Shown here: positions 41,225 to 50,107 of the stretch, one piece after another | Numbering within the stretch: position 1 is the first letter of the stretch | Layout of the letters: each line of letters opens with the position of its first letter | Assembly (NCBI RefSeq): GCF_020329435.1 | Contig: NZ_JAGKJK010000007.1 | Location: forward strand, 1-64,000 | Reading direction: 5' to 3' | DNA: 64,000 nucleotides | From: Bradyrhizobium hereditatis | GTDB lineage: Bacteria; Pseudomonadota; Alphaproteobacteria; Rhizobiales; Xanthobacteraceae | The notes under the pieces: generated by a model | The model's database searches: none | What the model saw: only the letters and a program-made list of their open reading frames with translations | What the model was told of the DNA's origin: nothing | Program-made: the position numbers and the translations under genes

Positions 41225-44200
41225 TTACCCTAGCCGACCCGCCGCGTGCGCAAGCAGGGTATAGACAAGCCCGGTTTCCGAGGTGAGATGACCGCGCAGC
41301 GCTTGCGGTCCGCGATCCTCGCGCGCGACTTCGTCGAGCAGCCGCTCGAACTCGGCGATATAGCGGTCGACCGTCTGCTTGAAGCTGCGGTCGGCACGGT
41401 ACTTGCGCGAGACTTCGTCGAATGCCTTCTGGCCGGCCGGGGTGTAGAGGCGCTTGGTGAATGCCTTGCTCTCGCCGCGCTGATAGCGATCCCACATTTC
41501 GGCGGCGAGGTTGCGATCCATCAGCCGGCCGATGTCGAGCGACAGCGACTCCAGCGGATTGGCAGCATTCTGCGGCGGCCGGCCACGGGACACCTGTCCC
41601 GCGCTTGCATCGGTGCGGTGGAGCAGGTCGGACAGCCATCCGTCGCGTCCGGCGTCCTGGCTTACCGGGCTGACCGGCGGCGCTTCGGCGCGCCGCGGCG
41701 CCGGCATTCCGAGATCCGGCGGCGGCAGGGTCGATGCGCTGCCGGCGTCGCGCATGCGCACCTCGTTGCGGCCGGCGGCGGCAGCTGCCATCACGGGCTC
41801 GTCCTGACGCTGCACATTAGCGCGGCCGGAGGTTACGACATCGAGCCCGCGGCCGTGGTGGGCGACGATCCGGTTGAGCTCGGCGAGGGCCTCGATCTGG
41901 TCGACGATCACCTTGCGCATCTGCGCGGTGTTGTCGGCGGCCTCCTGCGGCATTTCGAGCACGCCGCGGCGCAGTTCGTTGCGCGTCGCCTCGAGCTCTT
42001 GATGCATCTCGGCCGCCATCTGCTTCATGGACTGTACCATCGCAGCGAACTTCTCGGTCGACTGCTTGAACATCGCATCCGTTTCCTGGGTGCTCTGCTG
42101 ATACAGGTCGTTCATCGCATCGAGGGTCTGCTGTCGCTCGTTCTCGGCGGCAGCGCGCACCGCTTCGAACTGGCGGCTGATCGCAGCCGATCCGGCGCCT
42201 GCGGTTTCCGCGACGACGCGTGCGATATCGCGGGCGCGCTCTTCGGCCGCTGCGAGCGATTCGTCGAGTAGGCCGGTGAAGCGTGACAGGCGCTGGTCGA
42301 GGTCGGTGGTACGCAGGTCGATGGTGGTCATCAGCGATTCGAGCTGCGACTTGCGCTCGCTGACCGATGTCGAGGTGGAACGGTTAGCCTGTTCGACCAC
42401 GCCGGCCGCTTCAACCAGCGCCTTGCCGTGCTTCTCGAACTCGCTCGACAGTGAGCCGAGATCTTCCAGCGCCTTCGAGGTCTTGGTGTTGAAGACGGTG
42501 AGCTGGTCTTCGAGGGTCTGCGTCGCAACGCCATTGCGGGCGGTGACGTCGTTCATGGCGGAGACGAAGTCAGCCACGCGGGTCACCAGCGCGCGTTCCA
42601 GCGAGTTGAGATTGTCGTGGGCCCCGGTCAGCACTTCCTGCAGCAGGATGTTGCCTTCGCGCAGCCGCTCGAACAGCGCCACCGTGTCGGTGCGCAGGAT
42701 CTTGCTGGTCTCCTGCATCTCGGTGACGGCGGCGATCGATACCTGGCGCGACTGATCGATGGCCGAGCGCGACGCCTGTTCGAGGTCCTTCAGCGACTTG
42801 GCCACTGCGCCGGTAGCGACGTCGCCGGCGGACGTGATCGTGCGCGCGACTTCCGAGCCGTGCGTCGACATCGACTGCGAGAAGGCCTGCCCGCGGCTCT
42901 CGATCGATTTCAGCGCGTCGGCGGTAACGCGGTCGATGTCGGTCGTCAGTTGGCTGGCCTTGGTGCTGAGCGCTTCGACCAGCGAACCGCGGCGGCTGTC
43001 CACGATCTGCGCCAACCGGTCCGTCTGCTGCTGAACGTAGGTGACGATTTCGTCGGTCTTGCCGGTCATGGTCGAGCCGAAATTGCTGCTGGCAGCGAGC
43101 ACCGAACGCTCGATCTCGGTGGATGTGGACTTGAACTTCGAGCTGACCTCGTTCGTTGCCGCAATCAGTGCGCTCTGCGCATTCTGCGCGGTAGTTTGGA
43201 TGGTCTCGGTCGTGCTGGCAGTTACGACGCCGAGCGAACGCTCCAAATCGGTGGCGATTGCCTTGATCTGGTTTGCAGCTTCGGCCGAGGTCGCGGCGAA
43301 CGATGCCTGGGCCTCGCGCGCGCTGCCAAGGATCGAACTGGCAGTGGCTGTGCCAACCGCGGTCAGCGTGCGTTCGACGTCGATCGCCAGCGACTTGACG
43401 TGGTTGGCCGCTTCGCTGGACGCCGTAATAAGCGTGGTCTGCGCTTCGCGCGCGCCCGTCGTGATCGACTCGGCGGTTGCATTGCCGGCCATCGAGAGCG
43501 ACCGCTCCACGTCGGCAGTGAGCGACTTGACCTGGTTCGATGCGTCGGTGGACGCGTTTATGAGAGTGTTCTGGGCCTCGCGCGCGCCTGCCGTGATCGC
43601 CTCGGCAGTCGCCGTCCCGACGAGCGAGAGCGACCGCTGCACGTCCGCCGCGAGAGACTTGACCTGTTCGGCAGCCTCCGTGGAGGCGGCGACCAGCGTG
43701 CTCTGCGCAGCGCGGGCGCCCGCCGTGACCGCCTCGGCAGTCGCCGTGCCGGCGAGCGACAGCGAACGTTCCACATCGGAGGCGAGCGACTTGACCTGAT
43801 TGGCGGCGTCGGCGGACGCCGTCACCAGCGTGTTCTGCGCTTCGCGCGCGCCGGCCAGTACCGAGGCGGCGGTGGCGTCGCCGGCAGCGGAGAGGGTGCG
43901 CTCGACGTCGGCCGCGAGCGACTTGATCTGCGCGGCAGCCTCGGAGGAAGCGGACACCAGCGTGGTCTGGGCGTCCCGGCTGCTGGTCAGGACCGCAGTG
44001 GCTGCGGTGGTTCCGACCGCGACAAGAGCGGCTTCGACCTCGGCTGAGGTCAGTTTCAATTGCGCGCCGACGTCGGAGGAAACTGTCAGCAGCGACTGCT
44101 GAGCCGTGCGCGCGCCGGTCTGTATGGTCTCGGAGGTGTTGACAACGAGGTTGGTCAGCGAACGTTCGGCATCCTCGACATGCGACCTGATGGTGGAGGA

Positions 44201-46585
44201 CAGCATTTCGGCGCGCGACATCATGTCTTCGCTGGCCTGGCGGCCGCTGCTCTCGATCCGGCCAGCCACGGCTTCGATGCGCGAACCGAGCAGATCCTCG
44301 AACTGCGCCACGCGGGTATCGATATCAGTCGCGATAGCGCCGACACGGGTTTCAATGCCGTTGGCGAGGTCGCCGACCCGGGTCTCGATGCCGCTGGTGA
44401 GATTGCCGACCCGGGTCTCGAGCCCGCTCGCGAGATCACCGACCCGCGTCTCGATGCCGCTGGCGATGTCGCCGACCCGCGTCTCAATTCCCTGATGGAT
44501 CTCCTGGAACCGCGCCTGGATGGTATCGGTCAGGTAAGCGGTGCGTCCGTCGATGGTTTCGGTGACGTTGGCAATACGATGGTCGACAGCTGCAATCGCC
44601 TGCGCGGTGCCTTCGGTCAGCGAAGAGGTGAGGAGGGTGAGCCGCTGGTCGATCGACTGGATCGCCTGCGCTGCGCCGTCCGTCAGCGAGCCTGCCAGCG
44701 TGCTGAGGCGGCTGTCGATGGTTTCAGTCACGGACGTGGCGCGGGTATCGAGCGTCGTCTCCAGCGATTGCAGGCGACTGCCGATGGTTTCGTCGAACGA
44801 CCTGATCTTGCTGTCCAGCGAGGCGTCGAGATGCTCGACACGGTTGCCGAGCGTGGTTTCGAACTGCAGCAGACGCTGATCGAGGGAAGCGGTGATCTCG
44901 CCGCTGTTCGAGGTCAGACGGGTATCGAAGGTGTCGACGTAGTTCTTCAGGCTGTCGGCGATCTCCTGGGTCCGCGCGCCCATGCGCTCGACAATATCGC
45001 CGCCGAAGGTTTTGACGGTGCGGTCGAACTCGGAGATGTGGCGCGTGATCAGCGCGCCGAGCGTGCCGCTGTCGCGGGCGAACTTTTCCGCAAGTTCCGC
45101 GCCCTGGTTCTTCACCAGCTCGTCGAACGCGCTCATCTGCAGCGCCAGGCTGTCATGCGCGTTCTCCGTCTGGCTGATCACCCTGGCGACCAGCGTGTTG
45201 ACGGTCGCGTCGAGGGCATCGCTGGCCTTGTCGCCGGAGCTGAGGATGCGGCTTGCGAGACGGTTGCCGGCATCGTCGATCTTGCTGACGAGATCGCCCG
45301 AGCGTAGCTCGAGTTCGAGCAGCAGCGAGTCGGAGGAATTCTTCAGGGAATCGTGGACCTGCTCGGTGCGGTCGGAGATGCCGTCGACGATGGTCGAGGA
45401 GCGCTGCTCGAACTCGCTCGTGATGCGATCGATGCGTTCGTTCAGCATTTCGTGGACGCGGTCGGCGAGATCGACGAACTCGTCGTGGACGTGGCCGGTC
45501 TTGAAGTTGAGGCTGGTGGTCAGCCGCTCGGAAGCGTCGAGAACGGCGCGCGTGGTCTCGGCACTGGCTTCTTCGAGGCGGTCGAGCAGGTCGCCGCCGC
45601 GCTCTCCGAGCGCAAGAATCATGTTGTCGCCGGCGTGGCTCAGCGCGCTCGTGATGTGCTGGCCGCGCTCTTCCAGCGCACCGGTGATGCTTTTTGCGAC
45701 TTCGTCCACGCGTGAGGCGATCGCGTCCGAGATCAGCGCGATGTCGTGGCGTAGGTCGATCTGGACGCCGGAAATGGCGCTGCGAACCTGCTCGGCCTGG
45801 CCGACCAGATTGTCGCGCTGATGTGCGATGTCCTGCAGCAGCGCGCGAATGCGCACTTCGTTGTCGGTATAAGCGCGCTCGAGGGCCGCGACTTCATTGG
45901 CGACGAGGGTTTCCAGCTCGCCCGCGCGCGCGATCGCGCGCTCGACGCCGTCGCCCATCGCGGCGACTTCGCGGCGGATTGCCTGACCGACGGTGACCAT
46001 GGAATCGGCGGCCGCGCCTTCAGGTTCGGAAAAGCGGATCGCGACCTGCGCCATCGATTGCGCGATCATCCGCATTTCCTGGCCACGCCAGGCGAGGCTG
46101 GCCAGGAAATAGAAAAGCAGCACCGGCGCAAAGAACATCGACGCAAGGCCGGCCAGCACCAGCACGCCGCCGCTTTGGCCGATCGCGGCCTGCAGCGAGG
46201 GCAGGAAGGCGGCAGTTAACAGCGCGCAGCCGGCGACCCAGACGCCGCCGAAGATGGTGGCGAGCGTGTAAACGCTGCGGGCAGGGTGATTCTTCTGCAG
46301 CGCCTGCAGAATCTGTCCGATGGTTTCGCGGTCGTCATTGGCGGCGCGACGGGGGCTGCGCGGCTCCTCGATCGAATCGAACACGGGACGCTCTACGCTC
46401 GGACGCGCGTCGAACGGCGTTTCGGGAAAGACAGGCGCGGCGGAGGGCATGCTCGGCGGGGCAATTTCGCCCGAGATCGAATTTCGGCTGCTGTCGGCGG
46501 TCGTATCGCTGATGTTCAGCGCCTCCTGAATGGCAGACAGCGCGACTTCAGTCGGATCTTTGACCTTCTTCGGATTGTTCGCCAT
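41225..46585 (-). CDS. Giant membrane-anchored hendecad-repeat protein, growth pole ring (GPR/RgsE)-like
   Basis: A 1786-residue protein. Residues 1-100 are a disordered cytosolic lead; two membrane helices follow (about 102-125 and 138-160). From about 165 to 1620 it is nearly all amphipathic helix: 11-residue repeats of the form GIETRVGDLAS (about 698-762) and eight 44-residue (4 x 11) repeats of the form SLAADVERSLSLAGTATAEA... (about 835-1168). A short conserved globular end follows (about 1690-1786, GRLMDRNLAAEMWDRYQRG, FKQTVDRYIAEFERLLDEVA). This architecture matches Agrobacterium GPR and Sinorhizobium RgsE, apolipoprotein-like proteins forming a ring at the growing pole. Assignment rests on architecture and recall; the alternative is another large apolipoprotein-like coiled coil. 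Confidence 0.78.
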   Translation of the reverse strand: MANNPKKVKDPTEVALSAIQEALNISDTTADSSRNSISGEIAPPSMPSAAPVFPETPFDARPSVERPVFDSIEEPRSPRRAANDDRETIGQILQALQKNHPARSVYTLATIFGGVWVAGCALLTAAFLPSLQAAIGQSGGVLVLAGLASMFFAPVLLFYFLASLAWRGQEMRMIAQSMAQVAIRFSEPEGAAADSMVTVGQAIRREVAAMGDGVERAIARAGELETLVANEVAALERAYTDNEVRIRALLQDIAHQRDNLVGQAEQVRSAISGVQIDLRHDIALISDAIASRVDEVAKSITGALEERGQHITSALSHAGDNMILALGERGGDLLDRLEEASAETTRAVLDASERLTTSLNFKTGHVHDEFVDLADRVHEMLNERIDRITSEFEQRSSTIVDGISDRTEQVHDSLKNSSDSLLLELELRSGDLVSKIDDAGNRLASRILSSGDKASDALDATVNTLVARVISQTENAHDSLALQMSAFDELVKNQGAELAEKFARDSGTLGALITRHISEFDRTVKTFGGDIVERMGARTQEIADSLKNYVDTFDTRLTSNSGEITASLDQRLLQFETTLGNRVEHLDASLDSKIRSFDETIGSRLQSLETTLDTRATSVTETIDSRLSTLAGSLTDGAAQAIQSIDQRLTLLTSSLTEGTAQAIAAVDHRIANVTETIDGRTAYLTDTIQARFQEIHQGIETRVGDIASGIETRVGDLASGLETRVGNLTSGIETRVGDLANGIETRVGAIATDIDTRVAQFEDLLGSRIEAVAGRIESSGRQASEDMMSRAEMLSSTIRSHVEDAERSLTNLVVNTSETIQTGARTAQQSLLTVSSDVGAQLKLTSAEVEAALVAVGTTAATAVLTSSRDAQTTLVSASSEAAAQIKSLAADVERTLSAAGDATAASVLAGAREAQNTLVTASADAANQVKSLASDVERSLSLAGTATAEAVTAGARAAQSTLVAASTEAAEQVKSLAADVQRSLSLVGTATAEAITAGAREAQNTLINASTDASNQVKSLTADVERSLSMAGNATAESITTGAREAQTTLITASSEAANHVKSLAIDVERTLTAVGTATASSILGSAREAQASFAATSAEAANQIKAIATDLERSLGVVTASTTETIQTTAQNAQSALIAATNEVSSKFKSTSTEIERSVLAASSNFGSTMTGKTDEIVTYVQQQTDRLAQIVDSRRGSLVEALSTKASQLTTDIDRVTADALKSIESRGQAFSQSMSTHGSEVARTITSAGDVATGAVAKSLKDLEQASRSAIDQSRQVSIAAVTEMQETSKILRTDTVALFERLREGNILLQEVLTGAHDNLNSLERALVTRVADFVSAMNDVTARNGVATQTLEDQLTVFNTKTSKALEDLGSLSSEFEKHGKALVEAAGVVEQANRSTSTSVSERKSQLESLMTTIDLRTTDLDQRLSRFTGLLDESLAAAEERARDIARVVAETAGAGSAAISRQFEAVRAAAENERQQTLDAMNDLYQQSTQETDAMFKQSTEKFAAMVQSMKQMAAEMHQELEATRNELRRGVLEMPQEAADNTAQMRKVIVDQIEALAELNRIVAHHGRGLDVVTSGRANVQRQDEPVMAAAAAGRNEVRMRDAGSASTLPPPDLGMPAPRRAEAPPVSPVSQDAGRDGWLSDLLHRTDASAGQVSRGRPPQNAANPLESLSLDIGRLMDRNLAAEMWDRYQRGESKAFTKRLYTPAGQKAFDEVSRKYRADRSFKQTVDRYIAEFERLLDEVAREDRGPQALRGHLTSETGLVYTLLAHAAGRLG
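43080..44085. repeat. Eight tandem 132-bp coding repeats
   Basis: Each unit encodes 44 residues (SLAxDVERSLSxxGxATAxxxxxGAREAQxTLxxASxEAANxVK in pattern). Periodicity is visible in the DNA from the recurring gcgacttgacctggtt segment every 132 bases. The units at the edges are more diverged. This is an internal expansion in the giant helical protein, prone to length variation by recombination. Confidence 0.8.
44300..44492. repeat. Tandem 33-bp coding repeats
   Basis: About five and a half units of 33 bases, each encoding one hendecad (IETRVGDIASG, IETRVGDLASG, LETRVGNLTSG, IETRVGDLANG, IETRVGAIATD, IDTRVAQFEDL). Same gene as the 132-bp repeats. Confidence 0.85.
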
Positions 46586-46755
46586 GTAAGCCGAGCCCTT
46601 TTAACTTTGTACGCGCCCAGCCGTTCTCGCAAAAACCCGCAAGCTCGAAGCTGGATTCGTAACCCCCCGCGGACGCAAGCCTACCCGCCGGCCGCTTGTC
46701 CGCACACGTCCGCGAACATCCTATTGGTTGAGCGATGCGAATGAAATGGCCGCGA

Positions 46756-46770
46756 TTAAGACATTCTTAA
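46756..46770. promoter_or_regulatory. CtrA-type box (TTAA-N7-TTAA) in a divergent cell-cycle-like promoter region
   Basis: TTAAGACATTCTTAA is an exact TTAA-N7-TTAA, the consensus of the cell-cycle regulator CtrA. It overlaps a perfect inverted repeat (gattaaga/tcttaatc, 46754-46761 and 46765-46772), and a second TTAA follows six bases on (TTAATCATCGTTAAC). A lone TTAACC lies near 46896, and GANTC (CcrM methylation) sites occur at about 46654, 46826 and 46939. The 46586-46971 gap separates the pole-ring-like gene from the divergent Hpt gene and is AT-rich compared with its surroundings. No other gene is visible in it. Confidence 0.55.
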
Positions 46771-46971
46771 TCATCGTTAACAGCTCTGTTTCATAAGTTC
46801 TTAGAGATACACAGATTTCTGGAACTGAATCGCAGATCCAGGCCGATTGCCGGCTAAAATCAGGCAAAATTGCGTCACATTCCGAGAACGTTCCGTTAAC
46901 CGCTGTCGTGATTGGCTGGCGGAAAATGCCCTTCCGTAGAATCACTGTGGCGGGCGATCCGGACCTCAGCC

Positions 46972-47349
46972 ATGCCGCTTCATCTCGAACAGGTTGAATG
47001 GATGCCATCACCACCGCTGGCGCCCGGCGGCGGGCCGATCGATTTCGAACACCTCCAACGCATGACGCTCGGCGATGCCGGGATCGAGCAGGAAGTGTTG
47101 ACGATGTTCTCGGCCCAATCGGCAAGGCTCGTTCAGGCGCTGATGACAATGCCGTCTGATGCAGGCGAACTGGCGCACACGCTCAAGGGTTCGGCCCGCG
47201 CGATCGGCGCCTTTGCCGTCGCCGATGCCGCGGCAGGGCTGGAAGCGGCGACCGCGGCTGGATCCGATCCGTCCGAAGCGCTCGCCCAGCTCGGCGAGGC
47301 GGTTGCGGAGGCGCGGGAAGCGATCGAGGCGGTTCTGCGACGTTCCTGA
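46972..47349 (+). CDS. Hpt-domain phosphotransfer protein
   Basis: A 125-residue single Hpt domain. The phosphoacceptor is H69 in LAHTLKGSARAIGA, set in a four-helix arrangement (DFEHLQRMTLGDAGIEQEVL; SAQSARLVQALM; VADAAAGLEAA; LGEAVAEAREAIEAVL). The ATG at 46972 (MPLHLEQVEW) is used; a longer frame lacks support. Free Hpt proteins pass phosphate between hybrid kinases and response regulators, as ChpT-like or HptA-like relays do. It is divergent from the pole-ring-like gene and shares its control region. Confidence 0.85.
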   Translation: MPLHLEQVEWMPSPPLAPGGGPIDFEHLQRMTLGDAGIEQEVLTMFSAQSARLVQALMTMPSDAGELAHTLKGSARAIGAFAVADAAAGLEAATAAGSDPSEALAQLGEAVAEAREAIEAVLRRS

Positions 47350-47483
47350 GCAGGAAGCGGCCCCGGATCGGCCAAAATCCCGGTAAAATGCTGCCTCACC
47401 TTTTCGTCCCGACCGCTGGCGCTGGGTGGATCGACCCGTTATAGGACTGCCGGGACCTTCATATTCCGGCAGCACGAGCGATC

Positions 47484-47804
47484 ATGGCCAAAATCCACTT
47501 TGTCGACCACACGGGCGAAAAACGAACCATTGAAGTCGAGAACGGCGCGACCGTGATGGAAGCCGCGATTCGCAACGCGATTCCTGGCATCGAAGCCGAG
47601 TGTGGTGGCGCCTGTGCCTGCGCGACCTGCCACGTCTATGTCGATGACGCCTGGCGCGAGAAGGTCGGCTCTCCGACGCCGATGGAAGAAGACATGCTGG
47701 ATTTCGGTTTCGACGTGCGGCCAAACTCGCGCCTGTCTTGTCAGATCAAAGTGAGCGACGATCTCGATGGTCTCGTAGTGTCGACGCCCGAACGGCAGGC
47801 CTGA
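47484..47804 (+). CDS. [2Fe-2S] ferredoxin, adrenodoxin/PuxB type
   Basis: A 106-residue vertebrate-type ferredoxin. The cluster ligands are C40, C46, C49 and C86 (C-x5-C-x2-C-x36-C) in ECGGACACATCHV and LSCQIKV; C44 is an extra Cys. The acidic segment VDDAWREKVGSPTPMEEDML is the usual docking helix for redox partners. Such ferredoxins serve cytochromes P450 or Fe-S cluster assembly. A ferredoxin-NADP reductase gene 1.2 kb away is a likely electron source. From memory, Rhodopseudomonas palustris has a very similar ferredoxin (PuxB) near an FNR gene. Confidence 0.93.
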   Translation: MAKIHFVDHTGEKRTIEVENGATVMEAAIRNAIPGIEAECGGACACATCHVYVDDAWREKVGSPTPMEEDMLDFGFDVRPNSRLSCQIKVSDDLDGLVVSTPERQA

Positions 47805-47822
47805 ACTTCCACAAAGATGATT

Positions 47823-48351
47823 TCAGCGCGATCCGGCGTTAGCGGTGTCGGCCAGATGGTCGTCGACCGCATATAGTGCGCAATCCGGCGCGTATTCCGC
47901 GCAAGCGGCGAGGGTGGCCTCTGCCGCTTCGTGCGCCGACCGCCGTCCACCGCGATATGCGAAGGATCCCTGGGCGAGACGGCAAAGGCCCGGTGCGGCT
48001 CGCGGAAAGATAATCGGCAAATCCTGCGCGTCCCTTGTCGCGCAGTTGCGGCGGTGGCGGTATCGGCGATGGCGGCGGCATCGTGGCGATGTCGCGCGCT
48101 CCCAGACTTTGATCGCGCAGGAAATCATCTACCACCGGCGTCCAGAGCGGTATCCACGCGAAAACAGAGAGTGGCCATCATCGCCATGCGGCGGAAAGTC
48201 GATAAACTTGGCCTGGCCACCGGCGTCAGTGAACGCCGCGTGCATTCGGCGCGCGAGTTCTGGCCCGAAGAACTTGTCGTTCTTGCTCGGCCGTCGCAGG
48301 CTGTATCGCGATGCCGACGATCAGGGCCGCCAACATCGCTGCGCGCTTCAT
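47823..48351 (-). pseudogene. Exported alpha/beta-hydrolase (dienelactone-hydrolase-like), deleted and frameshifted remnant
   Basis: Starts with a full signal peptide (MKRAAMLAALIVGIAIQPATA) at 48351, overlapping the thioesterase stop as ATGA. It then jumps, one base out of frame, to the C-terminal third of an alpha/beta hydrolase: NDKFFGPELARRMHAAFTDA and FIDFPPHGDDGHSLFSRG, carrying the catalytic Asp and His regions. Further shifts lead to TPVVDDFLRDQSLGARD, GFADYLSA, and finally QGSFAYRGGRRSAHEAAEAT to the end at 47823. So the nucleophile-bearing middle (about 200 residues) is missing and at least three more frame changes occur. Clearly non-functional. Confidence 0.75.
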
Positions 48352-48803
48352 ATCGGCTTGGCTCCGCGGCGAATCCAGCGCTGAAAATTCGCGAGGATCT
48401 CCGGCGTCAATGGCGTCGGCTTGCGCGTGGCTTCGTCGAGCAGCACTGATACCGATTGCGCCGATGCAACGCATTTGCCTTCGGAGAACACTACCTGATC
48501 GAAGGTGACGGAGGTGCGGCCGAATTTGATGACGCCGAGACCCAATTCGATCGTGCCGGGCCAGCGCAATTCGGCGCGGAAATGGATGTCGAGGCGAACC
48601 ATGATCCAGGCGAAGCCATCCGGCATCAGCCCGTAGCTGCGATCCTTCATCAGCGTGACGCGGCCGGTTTCGAAATAGGTCGCGTAGACGGCGTTGTTGA
48701 CGTGGTGGTTTGGATCGAGGTCGGCAAATCTTACATTGTCCGACAGGCGATAAGGATAATCCTCCAGACGCGGGGTCGCATCGGCACGCAAGGGGGCGTT
48801 CAC
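48348..48803 (-). CDS. Acyl-CoA thioesterase (hotdog fold, 4-HBA-CoA type)
   Basis: A 151-residue hotdog-fold protein. The motif FADLDPNHHVNNAVYATYFE (about 26-45) holds the Asp and the substrate helix of the 4-hydroxybenzoyl-CoA thioesterase family; the second half has VIKFGRTSVTFDQVVFSEG. It probably hydrolyses a short- or medium-chain acyl-CoA in the cytosol. It is divergent from the ferredoxin reductase gene and upstream of the hydrolase remnant with which it overlaps. Confidence 0.88.
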   Translation of the reverse strand: MNAPLRADATPRLEDYPYRLSDNVRFADLDPNHHVNNAVYATYFETGRVTLMKDRSYGLMPDGFAWIMVRLDIHFRAELRWPGTIELGLGVIKFGRTSVTFDQVVFSEGKCVASAQSVSVLLDEATRKPTPLTPEILANFQRWIRRGAKPI

Positions 48804-48960
48804 GGGTCATCTCCGAAAATCTCGCTCCCTTACAGCCCAGTTGTCGAGCGGCGGCAAGGGGTTGCCGCCGTCGCGAACGCCATATTATGGCTTTCCTGAT
48901 GCCGCCGGGTTGGCTAGACAGGTGCGGCCTTCCGCCAGGTTCAACCGAAAAGAAGCTGAC

Positions 48961-49989
48961 ATGAGCGAAGCGATCAAAACCGATGTGCTGATTATTGGCG
49001 CGGGACCGTGCGGCCTGTTTGCCGTCTTCGAACTGGGCCTGCTCGACATGAAGGCGCATGTGGTCGACATTCTCGACAAGATCGGCGGCCAGTGTGCCGA
49101 GCTCTACCCGGAAAAGCCGATCTACGACATTCCCGGCATTCCCCTGGTTACTGGCCAAGGCCTTACCGACGCGCTGCTCGAACAGATCAAGCCGTTTCAT
49201 GCGACCTTCCATCTCAACGAGATGGTGGAGACGATCGAGAAGATCGGCGATCCGCTGTTTCGCGTGACGACGGATGGCGGCAAGGTATTCGAATGCAAGG
49301 TGGTAGTGATTTCCGCGGGCGGCGGTTCGTTCCAGCCGAAGCGGCCGCCGGTGCCGGGCATCGAGGCCTATGAAGGGACCTCAGTATTCTATGCCGTGCG
49401 CAAGATGGAGCAGTTCCGCGACAAGAACATCCTGATCGTCGGCGGCGGCGATTCCGCGCTTGACTGGACGCTCAATTTGCATCCGATCGCGAAGCGCGTG
49501 ACGCTACTGCACCGGCGTGACGAATTCCGCGCCGCGCCCCATAGCGTCGAGCAGATGCGTGCGCTGGTCGCTGCAGGGAAGATGGACTTGAAGATCGGTC
49601 AGGTCACCGCGCTCGAAGGCGAGGGTGGTAAGCTCTCCGCGGCAATGATAAAGGGCAACGACAACGCGATCTCGAAGATCGAGTGCGATACGATGCTGCC
49701 GTTCTTCGGGCTGACCATGAAGCTTGGCCCGGTGGCGAACTGGGGCGTCGCGCTCGAGAACAATCTGGTGCCGGTCGACACCGCCGCGTTTGAGACCAAC
49801 ATTCCCGGCATCTTCGCGATCGGCGACATCAACACCTATCCCGGCAAGCTCAAGTTGATCCTATCAGGCTTCCACGAGGGCGCGTTGATGGCGCAGAAGG
49901 CGCATCGCTACGTCTATCCCGATAAGCGATTGGTGTTCCAGTACACCACCTCGTCGTCGAGCCTGCAGAAAAAGCTCGGGGTCAATTGA
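48961..49989 (+). CDS. Ferredoxin-NADP(+) reductase, thioredoxin-reductase-like type
   Basis: A 342-residue FAD/NAD(P) enzyme: FAD loop IIGAGPCGLFAVFE (about 10-23), KIGGQCAELYPEKPIYDIPG, NADPH loop IVGGGDSALDWTLN with HRRDEFRA, and the FAD end IPGIFAIGDINTYPGKLKLI. It lacks the CxxC of thioredoxin reductase, which defines FNRs of the Bacillus YumC/Rhodopseudomonas type. The C-terminal Tyr/Phe-rich extension (FQYTTSSSSLQKKLG) covers FAD in known structures. ATG at 48961 with AAAAGAAGCTGAC upstream. It should reduce the neighbouring [2Fe-2S] ferredoxin or others. Confidence 0.93.
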   Translation: MSEAIKTDVLIIGAGPCGLFAVFELGLLDMKAHVVDILDKIGGQCAELYPEKPIYDIPGIPLVTGQGLTDALLEQIKPFHATFHLNEMVETIEKIGDPLFRVTTDGGKVFECKVVVISAGGGSFQPKRPPVPGIEAYEGTSVFYAVRKMEQFRDKNILIVGGGDSALDWTLNLHPIAKRVTLLHRRDEFRAAPHSVEQMRALVAAGKMDLKIGQVTALEGEGGKLSAAMIKGNDNAISKIECDTMLPFFGLTMKLGPVANWGVALENNLVPVDTAAFETNIPGIFAIGDINTYPGKLKLILSGFHEGALMAQKAHRYVYPDKRLVFQYTTSSSSLQKKLGVN

Positions 49990-50107
49990 TCCCGAAAATG
50001 AATGGCCGTTCGCGGAACTTTCCCGGAGCGCGCGCGGCGATCGTCACTGGAACCGTCCGCGAAATGGCCTTAGTCTGAGGCCATTCAGTGAGGGGATTGA
50101 TCAGGTG

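Noticed and set aside
42617..45307. Two long plus-strand frames (476 and 415 codons) opposite the giant protein
   Set aside because: They mirror the repeat periodicity of the coding strand and show no family-like sequence. The minus strand encodes a continuous 1786-residue helical protein.
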